NCBI RefSeq assembly: GCF_003008425.1
Contig: NZ_PXOQ01000009.1
Location: forward strand, 379,501 to 443,500
Reading direction: 5' to 3'
Length of the DNA stretch: 64,000 nucleotides
Origin: Aurantibacter aestuarii
GTDB lineage: Bacteria > Bacteroidota > Bacteroidia > Flavobacteriales > Flavobacteriaceae
Shown: positions 55,202 to 62,733 of the stretch, piece after piece
Layout of the letters: each line of letters opens with the position of its first letter
Numbering within the stretch: the first letter of the stretch is position 1
Translations under genes and position numbers: made by a program
The notes under the pieces: generated by a model
Told to the model about the DNA's origin: nothing
Database searches by the model: none
What the model saw: only the letters and a program-made list of their open reading frames with translations

Positions 55202-56035
55202 ATGCAAAACAATACTAAACATCGCATCTTAATATTTGGTGCCACAGGTTTTTTAGGCGATGCCATTTACAAGGAATTAAACGCCTATTATAAAACGTTT
55301 GGAACCTATCGTATGGAAACCCGTGCACTTCAAAAAAACCAGCATTTATTTCATTTTAATGTTGAAGAAGATGATGCGCTAGAAATTATTGAAGTGGTAA
55401 AACCGAGTATTATTATTTCCGCTATGCGTGGTGAATTTGGAGCTCAAATTGTAGCCCATTTACATATGATAGATTATGTAAAAGAGAATGATTGTAAACT
55501 TATATTCCTGTCTTCTGCCAATGTGTTTGATGCTTACAGCCAGTTTCCTAGTCATGAAAACGATAAAACTTTAAGTTTAAGTAAATACGGCTATTTCAAA
55601 ATTAAAATTGAAAATAAACTATTACGACTACCTAAAAAAAAGTATGTAATTATTAGGTTACCCATGGTATTTGGAAAACAATCTCCAAGAATAAAGGAAA
55701 TTAAAACATTTTATAAGGAAAAGCTTCCTATTGAAACTTTTCCTAACTTAATCATGAATGTGGCTACCGATAGTAAAATAACCCAACAAATACATTATAT
55801 GATTAACCGAAATAAAACCGGTATCTATCATATTGGTAGTACAGATTTAGTGCATCACGAGGACTTTATAAAAGAAATCACTAAGCTTTTAGGATTCGAA
55901 AATCCTATTTTTAAGCGTGTTTATACAACAAATAACGATAGGTATTTGGCTGTGTTACCAAAAGACAATATCTTACCTAAACATTTACAATTTACAAGTC
56001 AATATATTTTAGACGAATTAAAACCAAACTTATGA
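55202..56035 (+). CDS. RmlD-like NAD-dependent sugar-nucleotide reductase/epimerase
   Basis: A 277-aa Rossmann-fold extended SDR with ILIFGATGFLGDAIYKEL at the N-terminus and KLIFLSSANVFDAYSQFP, where the catalytic Ser/Thr region lies. The YxxxK motif is seen as Y-G-Y-F-K in LSKYGYFKIKIENKL, and RLPMVFGKQSPRI follows. It resembles dTDP-4-dehydrorhamnose reductase, but the rest of the rml pathway is absent. The substrate is unknown. Its stop overlaps the pterin dehydratase ATG by four bases. Confidence 0.83.
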   Translation: MQNNTKHRILIFGATGFLGDAIYKELNAYYKTFGTYRMETRALQKNQHLFHFNVEEDDALEIIEVVKPSIIISAMRGEFGAQIVAHLHMIDYVKENDCKLIFLSSANVFDAYSQFPSHENDKTLSLSKYGYFKIKIENKLLRLPKKKYVIIRLPMVFGKQSPRIKEIKTFYKEKLPIETFPNLIMNVATDSKITQQIHYMINRNKTGIYHIGSTDLVHHEDFIKEITKLLGFENPIFKRVYTTNNDRYLAVLPKDNILPKHLQFTSQYILDELKPNL

Positions 56036-56319
56036 AAGCATTTACTGAAAAAGAAATTACCGAAAAACTTAAAAATTTTCCAGAATGGGAATTTTATGAT
56101 GATGCCATTCATACCGAAATTGAATTTGGCAATTTTAAAGATTGTTTTAGCGCTATGAGCCGTATTGCTTTTGAGTGTGAAGCATTAAACCATCATCCAG
56201 ATTGGTCTAACACCTACAATGTGTTATCTATTTCATTATCTACTCATGATGCTGGTGGCGTTACACAAAAAGATTTCGATTTAGCTCAAGCTATAGAAAA
56301 TATTGTAGAAGAAGACTAA
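56032..56319 (+). CDS. phhB: Pterin-4a-carbinolamine dehydratase
   Basis: A 95-aa enzyme that dehydrates 4a-hydroxytetrahydrobiopterin during recycling of the pterin cofactor of aromatic amino-acid hydroxylases. The signature NHHPDWSNTYNVLSISLSTH with the [ED]-x(3)-H-[HN]-P pattern and GGVTQKDFDLAQAI is complete. No phenylalanine hydroxylase gene is near, so it could also serve molybdopterin or other pterin roles known for this family. ATGA overlap with the previous gene. Confidence 0.94.
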   Translation: MKAFTEKEITEKLKNFPEWEFYDDAIHTEIEFGNFKDCFSAMSRIAFECEALNHHPDWSNTYNVLSISLSTHDAGGVTQKDFDLAQAIENIVEED

Positions 56320-56328
56320 ACAATTTTA

Positions 56329-58368
56329 ATGAAGCATTTTATAACCTGCGCAATTACACTATTCTGGTGTATAAGTCATTTTGCGCAAGATCAGCCTGTA
56401 TTTTGTCAGCAGCTTCAGGCTTCTAAAGATGTCATTTTAACACAACATTACGCTTCAAAAGCTATAGATGATAGCTTATCTAAAGGTGTATTTTATTTGT
56501 TTTTAAACAAGTTAGATGAGGAAAAAGACTTTTTTTTTCAAGAAGACATCGATGTATTCAAAGCAGATGAATTTGAGTTAGACAATTATATTAATGAAAA
56601 TAATTGCAGTTTTTCGGCTGTATATGCAAAAATATTAGAAAATAGATACCGTCAAGCCTATCATATTCTTGAAAAATTAAAAGATACTATTTTCGACTAT
56701 TCTGGTAAAGTAACCTTAACTCCTGTTGCAAAGAAAGATTACAAATATTTTTCTTCAGAAAAAAAATTCACATCTTATCTTTCAAAAAAAATAGCTTACA
56801 ATACACTAAGAGAGTTACTTTCTCAAAACGACTCTATTTCAACTCAAGATAAAAATTTTACTGACTTAGAAATAAAAGCCAGACATATCGTTATAAACAG
56901 AGAATTGTGTCAACTTAATACTTTTTTAAATCAATCTAATGGTGTTATAAATTTTGTAAACAACCAATTTCTAAGCGCATATTTTAATTATCAGGATCCG
57001 AATTCAGAATATTTTAGTGCTAATGAAAAAGAAGATTATGAAGGAAGTCTTTCAACCAATCAAGAATCATTTGGCATCATTCCTAAGAAAACAAAAAATG
57101 GTGAAATTGCCATAGATTATATAATACCAGGTAGTTCAGCTTATAAAAATGGGACTTTAAATGAAGATGATATCATTTTAGAACTAACAAGTGATGAAGA
57201 CCAATTAGTTGTGACCTGTCTATCTTTAGAAGAATTATCTGTTTTTCTAAATAAAGAAAATCATACCACGACTCAATTCTTAATAAAAGATAAGAACAAC
57301 AACATCAAAGAAGTTACTTTAACAAAATCTGAAATTAAAGTCACAGAGAATGCCGTTAGAGGTTTTATTTTAGGAGATAAAACTAAAATAGGTTATATCA
57401 AAATCCCTTCATTTTATACAGACTTCGATTCAAAAAATGGACGAGGTGTTTCTGCAGATATAGCAAAAGAACTCTATAAACTTCAAAAAGAAGGTATTGA
57501 AGCTTTAGTTTTAGACCTACAATTTAATGGCGGAGGTTCTATGCAGGAAGCTATAAACTTATCTGGGATGTTTATCGATAAAGGGCCATTAGCCATTTTA
57601 AAATTTAAAGACCAAAGCACTTATACCATTAGAGATCCTAGAAGAGGAACTTTTTTTAATAAACCAATAGCTATTTTAGTCAACGATTATTCGGCATCTG
57701 CATCCGAATTTTTTACAGCTGCCATGCAGGATTATAATAGAGCTTTAGTAGTAGGCTCTAAAACATTTGGAAAAAGTACGGCACAAAACATCGTACCTTT
57801 AAAAGAAGGAAGCGATTTAGGCTTTTGTAAAATTACGGTTGAAATGTTTTTTAGAGTTAGTGGAAATAGTCATCAAGCGATTGGAATTACACCAGACATT
57901 GAGCTACCTTCATTATATAAAAAAATGAATGTTAGTGAAGCATCAAAAGCATTTGTAATTCCAAATGATCGTCTAGATAATAGAGAATATTACAAAGCTT
58001 TTATAATCAAAAATTTAAAGGAACTTAAAGAAAATAGTTCTAAGAGAACCTCAAATAACTCCTATTTTAATAGTATTGAAAATAAAGGTGAAATGCTTTA
58101 TAAACTTGTAAATGTACCCACAGCAAAATATGCTTTAAGTATTAATGGTATTAACGAACGTATAGAAAAACGTAAAAAAGCTTATGACACTATATTTTCA
58201 GAAAATGACATTGTACTAACTCCAGTTACAAATACAAAAGCTACAGAAGAATTTATTATATATAATACCGACGACAAAAATGAAAATGATTTTATAATAA
58301 ACAATTTATCTAAAGACATTTATATAAACGAAACCTTTAATATTTTATTAGATTATTTAAACTTATAA
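56329..58368 (+). CDS. S41 carboxy-terminal processing protease, periplasmic
   Basis: A 679-aa exported protease (signal peptide ITCAITLFWCISHFAQ). An N-terminal helical Tsp-type region includes YLFLNKLDEEKDFFFQEDID. A PDZ domain lies around residues 240-330 (IDYIIPGSSAYKNGTLNED). The catalytic S41 core has NDYSASASEFFTAAM (Ser nucleophile) and GSKTFGKSTAQNIVPL (general-base Lys). The layout fits Prc/Tsp-type enzymes that trim lipoproteins and cell-wall hydrolases. It starts 9 bases after phhB. Confidence 0.92.
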   Translation: MKHFITCAITLFWCISHFAQDQPVFCQQLQASKDVILTQHYASKAIDDSLSKGVFYLFLNKLDEEKDFFFQEDIDVFKADEFELDNYINENNCSFSAVYAKILENRYRQAYHILEKLKDTIFDYSGKVTLTPVAKKDYKYFSSEKKFTSYLSKKIAYNTLRELLSQNDSISTQDKNFTDLEIKARHIVINRELCQLNTFLNQSNGVINFVNNQFLSAYFNYQDPNSEYFSANEKEDYEGSLSTNQESFGIIPKKTKNGEIAIDYIIPGSSAYKNGTLNEDDIILELTSDEDQLVVTCLSLEELSVFLNKENHTTTQFLIKDKNNNIKEVTLTKSEIKVTENAVRGFILGDKTKIGYIKIPSFYTDFDSKNGRGVSADIAKELYKLQKEGIEALVLDLQFNGGGSMQEAINLSGMFIDKGPLAILKFKDQSTYTIRDPRRGTFFNKPIAILVNDYSASASEFFTAAMQDYNRALVVGSKTFGKSTAQNIVPLKEGSDLGFCKITVEMFFRVSGNSHQAIGITPDIELPSLYKKMNVSEASKAFVIPNDRLDNREYYKAFIIKNLKELKENSSKRTSNNSYFNSIENKGEMLYKLVNVPTAKYALSINGINERIEKRKKAYDTIFSENDIVLTPVTNTKATEEFIIYNTDDKNENDFIINNLSKDIYINETFNILLDYLNL

Positions 58369-58370
58369 CC

Positions 58371-59405
58371 ATGAAGACTAACCATTTCCTTTCATTAATT
58401 ACACTTTTATTTTTTGTACCACTAAGCTATGCACAAACTTTTGACAGTGCTATAGATTATTTAAATTTTATAGGTAAAGAACAAACCGAAGTTACCAAAA
58501 GTATGTGGAAATACACCAAAGCAGTTGCACACAGCAAAAGAGATTCTAAAATTAGTAAAAGACGAGAACAATTATTAGATCAAATTGCAACTTCAAAAAA
58601 AAATATAACTAAAGCTAACGGTTTTGATGGTAATGATTTTAAAAATAATGTATTAGAACTTATAAGAGTAAACGAAAGTATCTTAAAACAAGACTATGCT
58701 CAAATTATAGACATGAAAGAAGTTGCAGAGCAATCTTATGATTTAATGGAGGCTTATATTTTAGCACAAGAACTTGCAGACAAAAAAATGGAAGAATCTC
58801 AAGCCACTTATGAAAAACAATTATTAGAATTTGCTGGTAAACACAAGATAAATATCGTAGAAAACGATAGCGATTTATCTAAAAAAATGGCAAAATCCAA
58901 TGAAGTATTTAGCTATAATAACAAACTTTACCTACTATTTTTTAAAGTTTATATAAACGATGTCTATTTAAATGAAGCCATAAACACTAAAGATTTAAGT
59001 GGTATTCAACAAAATTCAAATGCTTTAAATATAGCTGCAAAAAATGGTTTAGAACAATTGGAAACTATGGAAGCCTATGGATCTGATAAAGCTTTATTAA
59101 TAGCTACAAAAGAGGTTTTTGACTTTTATGTTTCTATGACCACTAACGATATACCTAAGCTTATTGATTTTCATATTTTGGAAGAAGAGTTTAAAACCTT
59201 AACAAATTCGATAGAACAAACGCCTGCAAAGAAAAGAACAAAAGAGCAAATAGATACTTATAATAAAAAAGTGAAAGCATTTAATAATGGAGTTGCCACC
59301 TTTAATAAAACCAATCAGAACTTAAATAATAATAAGCAACGTATTTTTAACGATTACGAGGACTCTAAACAATCTTTTTTAAGTCGCCATATCCCTAACG
59401 ATTAA
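58371..59405 (+). CDS. Exported helical surface-type protein
   Basis: A 344-aa protein with a signal peptide (LSLITLLFFVPLSYAQ) and a long alpha-helical, Lys/Glu-rich body with coiled-coil character (for example SKISKRREQLLDQIATSKKN). It may correspond to what NCBI calls the LIC11966 family of surface proteins; I am not certain. No catalytic motif. It starts 2 bases after the S41 protease stop, so it may be its substrate, adaptor or a co-regulated envelope factor. Confidence 0.72.
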   Translation: MKTNHFLSLITLLFFVPLSYAQTFDSAIDYLNFIGKEQTEVTKSMWKYTKAVAHSKRDSKISKRREQLLDQIATSKKNITKANGFDGNDFKNNVLELIRVNESILKQDYAQIIDMKEVAEQSYDLMEAYILAQELADKKMEESQATYEKQLLEFAGKHKINIVENDSDLSKKMAKSNEVFSYNNKLYLLFFKVYINDVYLNEAINTKDLSGIQQNSNALNIAAKNGLEQLETMEAYGSDKALLIATKEVFDFYVSMTTNDIPKLIDFHILEEEFKTLTNSIEQTPAKKRTKEQIDTYNKKVKAFNNGVATFNKTNQNLNNNKQRIFNDYEDSKQSFLSRHIPND

Positions 59406-59482
59406 TTTGCTATTTAAACAAAAAAACATAATTTTGAACTAGTAATAAGAAAACACACGCTTAGGCGATAAAACACATCACT

Positions 59483-60193
59483 ATGGGAAGAGCTTTTGAG
59501 TTTAGAAAAGCACGTAAAATGAAACGTTGGTCTGCTATGAGTAAAGCATTTACTCGTATTGGAAAAGATATTGTTATGGCTGTTAAAGAAGGTGGACCAG
59601 ATCCAGATTCTAACTCCAGATTAAGAGCGGTTATACAAAATGCTAAGGCTGTAAATATGCCTAAAGACAATGTAGAACGTGCTATTAAGAAAGCTAGCGA
59701 AAAAGGTCAGGGTGATTATAAAGAAGTAATTTTTGAAGGTTATGCACCTCATGGAATAGCCATACTTGTAGAAACAGCAACAGATAATAATACCAGAACT
59801 GTAGCTAATGTAAGAGCTTGTTTTAATAAATGTGATGGAAGTCTTGGAACTTCGGGTTCTGTGGTTTTCATGTTTGATCATACCTGTAATTTTAGAGTAA
59901 ATGCTGAAGGCTTAGATCCTGAAGAATTAGAATTAGAACTTATAGATTTTGGTGCTGAAGAAGTCTTTAACGATGAAGATGGCATTATTATTTATGCACC
60001 TTTCGAAAGTTTTGGAGCATTACAATCTGAATTAGAGCGTCGTGAAATAGAAATTTTATCTTCCGGTTTTGAACGTATTCCACAAGTTTTAACCGAGTTA
60101 ACTGAAGAGCAACAAGCAGATGTTGAAAAATTATTAGAACGATTGGAAGAAGATGATGATGTACAAAACGTTTACCATAATATGAAAGAATAA
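59483..60193 (+). CDS. yebC: YebC/PmpR family regulator
   Basis: A 236-aa protein of the YebC/TACO1 family. It opens GRAFEFRKARKMKRWSAMSK, and has GGPDPDSNSRLRAVIQNAKA and FEGYAPHGIAILVETATDNN, all diagnostic. Family members were first called transcription regulators, and recent work ties them to translation of stalling proline-rich motifs on the ribosome. Cytoplasmic. It ends before a strong terminator. Confidence 0.95.
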   Translation: MGRAFEFRKARKMKRWSAMSKAFTRIGKDIVMAVKEGGPDPDSNSRLRAVIQNAKAVNMPKDNVERAIKKASEKGQGDYKEVIFEGYAPHGIAILVETATDNNTRTVANVRACFNKCDGSLGTSGSVVFMFDHTCNFRVNAEGLDPEELELELIDFGAEEVFNDEDGIIIYAPFESFGALQSELERREIEILSSGFERIPQVLTELTEEQQADVEKLLERLEEDDDVQNVYHNMKE

Positions 60194-60217
60194 TTTTCTT
60201 CGCTATAAAACACAAAA

Positions 60218-60247
60218 ACGCTTCAAATTACCTGAAGCGTTTTTTTA
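60218..60247 (+). terminator. Terminator after yebC
   Basis: An 8-bp stem (60218-60225 with 60233-60240) followed by a T run to 60246. Confidence 0.87.
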
Positions 60248-60256
60248 CACATAAAA

Positions 60257-60280
60257 AAAGGAATGCTTATGCATTCCTTT
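60257..60280 (-). terminator. Terminator of the 58-aa gene
   Basis: A 10-bp stem (60257-60266 with 60271-60280), a 4-base loop and, on the - strand, a run of T. It lies 23 bases past the stop codon at 60303. Confidence 0.82.
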
Positions 60281-60302
60281 TAAATTTATTATTAGTGACG
60301 TA

Positions 60303-60479
60303 TTAAGCTTTATTCTGCTTAGCCTTACGTTCTTCCATGATTTCTTTTACACGTTCAATTAAAGAACCGCCAATCCAATATGGCACTACAAAAGTTGCTA
60401 AAAAGATTAATAACCAAAAACCAATGGTTAAAATGGTTAAAAATGCTAAAAATCCTAAATATTGGTCAAATTCGAACAT
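60303..60479 (-). CDS. 58-aa single-span membrane protein
   Basis: Encodes a short acidic N-terminus (MFEFDQYLGF), one long transmembrane segment (about residues 8-34, FLTILTIGFWLLIFLATFVV) and a charged cytoplasmic tail (ERVKEIMEERKAKQNKA). The ATG is at 60477-60479 on the - strand, the stop is TAA, and a terminator follows, so the gene is well delimited. No family is known to me. The tail with its regular Glu/Lys helix suggests a protein-interaction anchor. Confidence 0.72.
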   Translation of the reverse strand: MFEFDQYLGFLAFLTILTIGFWLLIFLATFVVPYWIGGSLIERVKEIMEERKAKQNKA

Positions 60480-60548
60480 AATTCGTGTGTCTTATTAATT
60501 GATAACTCTGCAAATATAAAACATTGCTTTTTTTAATACAATATTCTA

Positions 60549-61733
60549 CTAAAATAAATTATAACTTAATCCTAGAGATAGATTATTAAATTTTGAATTA
60601 ACACTTCTAGCTTGAATTAATTTTTTACCAAGTTCATAGTTTAGCTCAACCGTAAACTTATTATTAAATGTATATCCTGCACCAAGACTATAAAAATTTC
60701 CTGGATCAATAAATAATTGTTGTGTTAGTGATTCGGAATAAATTATTTTAGAATCAGAATTATTGGTAAAAGTAAAATTTAGTGCGGCATTAAGCGATAT
60801 TTTTGAATTAACATTTAAAAACATATAATGTTTAAACCCAATTCTTGAAACAATAGCACTGTAATTTATTTTTATATTCTCAAATCTTTCATTGCTTACA
60901 TTTTCTTCAAGTTTCTCATAATATGGAAAGATATAAAACGACCATTTATCATTATTAAAACCAAAAACATATTCAAATTCAATTCCATAACTTAGATAAA
61001 TTTCATTATCAGTGTCTAAATTTAAAATTGAAACTTCTTCTGTAGAAATAGAAAAGTTTGATTTGTTTAAAGCGATTTTTGGAGATAATGATATTTTTCC
61101 TTTGTTAGACTCTTTTTCTACATCTACAAAATTCTCATTGTCACAGTTATTATACGTATTAAATATTTTTTTAAAACTGTATAATTCATATTTTAAAGTT
61201 TGGATATCTTCTGTCTTAATTTTGTCACAATTTAAAAGAGTTAGCAATTGTGATTTGTAGTAATCATTTTTTAAAATTTGATTTTCAGCATTTAAATAAG
61301 GTTTAAAAACTAACTGTTCTATAGAGTCATTTTTATCATAAAAAAATCTATTTTTTTTAGAATCTTTAAATTGATACAAGTTTATATTGCCCTTAGAAAT
61401 TAATTTTAATAAAACAGTCTCTTTTTTAAAATTAGGCTCCTTATTTTTGGTTAGATTATTGACTAGCTCAGATGAATGGTCTATGAGCACTTCCGCTTTT
61501 TTAAAAGTTAAATTACCTATAGTGAACGATTGAATATTTTCAAAGCTAATTATCTCATTATCTGAATTTAAATCAGATTTAAATCTAATTTCGGTTGGGT
61601 TATATTTCCAATCTAAATTTTTAATTAAACCTACATTTTTAACACCTTCTGCATTAATAAAGTATCCTGGTTCAAAAGTATTTTGAGATATTAGAATTAT
61701 CGGAAAAAATAAAAAGAATAATAGTTGCTTCAT
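60549..61733 (-). CDS. Outer-membrane beta-barrel protein with N-terminal soluble domain
   Basis: A 394-aa exported protein (signal MKQLLFFLFFPIILISQ). The first ~190 residues are soluble and beta-rich, with GYFINAEGVKNVGLIKNLDW and VLLKLISKGNINLYQFKD. This recalls the secreted protein at 47188. The last ~180 residues show alternating strands (for example LSPKIALNKSNFSISTEEV), and the protein ends SLGLSYNLF with terminal Phe, the outer-membrane barrel signature. An insertion of the barrel by the Bam machinery is expected. Function unknown. Confidence 0.78.
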   Translation of the reverse strand: MKQLLFFLFFPIILISQNTFEPGYFINAEGVKNVGLIKNLDWKYNPTEIRFKSDLNSDNEIISFENIQSFTIGNLTFKKAEVLIDHSSELVNNLTKNKEPNFKKETVLLKLISKGNINLYQFKDSKKNRFFYDKNDSIEQLVFKPYLNAENQILKNDYYKSQLLTLLNCDKIKTEDIQTLKYELYSFKKIFNTYNNCDNENFVDVEKESNKGKISLSPKIALNKSNFSISTEEVSILNLDTDNEIYLSYGIEFEYVFGFNNDKWSFYIFPYYEKLEENVSNERFENIKINYSAIVSRIGFKHYMFLNVNSKISLNAALNFTFTNNSDSKIIYSESLTQQLFIDPGNFYSLGAGYTFNNKFTVELNYELGKKLIQARSVNSKFNNLSLGLSYNLF

Positions 61734-61795
61734 GATTGGTTTTTAATTTTCCAGCAAATATATAATATTGGTAAAAGTTCCAACGATTTTTTATT

Positions 61796-62599
61796 TTAAT
61801 ATTTCCCACTCATCTCTACTGCTCTATCAAAAGCAGCAAATGCAGCATCTTTAATTAACTCTTCCACTTTGTTTTCTTTCATAGAGTCCAAAGCTGCTCT
61901 TGTTGTTCCTCCTTTACTCGCCACACGATTCATCCAACCCGTTGGGCTTAAATCGCTTTCTTTAAATAATTTTACCGCTCCTTCAAAAGTTTGAGTAACT
62001 AGGACTTTACTGTCATTTTGTGAAAACCCCATTTTTAAAGCGGCTTGCATCATGCTTTCCATAAAATAAAATACATAAGCTGGTCCACTACCGCTAATTC
62101 CTGTGCTTTTATCTATAAACATTTCATTTTCAACATAAATAGCTTCACCAGTCGTATCTAATAACTTAGAGATGGTTAATAGTTCTATTCGGCTTACCTC
62201 TTCACTTGGAGTATAAGACGTCATTCCCAAACCTACTTTTGCTGGTAAATTAGGCATTGCTCTTACCACTTTATTTATTCCTAAACCGCTTTGGATAGCT
62301 TCTATAGATACACCTGCCATTAATGACACAACAATCTGGCTTTGGTTTACAGAACTTTTCATAGTGTCAAACAAATCCATTGCATGATAAGGTTTAACCA
62401 CTAAAAAAATAACGTCTACTTCTTCTACTGCTTTTTGTAAATTGTTACAAACCTTAAATAATTTTTTCTTTTTTAATTTAATGGTTTGCACTTCAGATGC
62501 ATCATAAATTAAAATTTCTCCATCAATTAAACTAGATTTACTCATACCTTTGGCATAAGTATATCCCATGTTTCCTCCGCCAATTACTAAAACTTTCAT
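61796..62599 (-). CDS. proC: Pyrroline-5-carboxylate reductase
   Basis: Reduces pyrroline-5-carboxylate to proline with NAD(P)H, the last step of proline synthesis. The protein has 267 aa, typical. The dinucleotide motif GGGNMGYTYAKGM is at residues 7-19, and FLVVKPYH and VVRAMPNLPAKVGLGMT follow. The substrate-side motif is GISGSGPAYVFYFMES, and the C-terminal domain has VASKGGTTRAALDSM. The call is clear. It is separated from the BLUF gene by a terminator. Confidence 0.95.
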   Translation of the reverse strand: MKVLVIGGGNMGYTYAKGMSKSSLIDGEILIYDASEVQTIKLKKKKLFKVCNNLQKAVEEVDVIFLVVKPYHAMDLFDTMKSSVNQSQIVVSLMAGVSIEAIQSGLGINKVVRAMPNLPAKVGLGMTSYTPSEEVSRIELLTISKLLDTTGEAIYVENEMFIDKSTGISGSGPAYVFYFMESMMQAALKMGFSQNDSKVLVTQTFEGAVKLFKESDLSPTGWMNRVASKGGTTRAALDSMKENKVEELIKDAAFAAFDRAVEMSGKY

Positions 62600-62679
62600 A
62601 ATATATTTTTATTTACTGCAAAACTATGTCTATTGTTGGTTTTTATCAAAAATAGGATGTTATAATATTGTTATAATGC

Positions 62680-62714
62680 AAAACCGTCTAAAACAATATG
62701 TTTTAGACGGTTTT
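62680..62714 (-). terminator. Terminator of the AraC-BLUF gene
   Basis: A 15-bp perfect stem (62680-62694 with 62700-62714) and a 5-base loop, 20 bases past the stop codon on the - strand. Confidence 0.9.
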
Positions 62715-62733
62715 ATTATACTAGAGATTGTTG

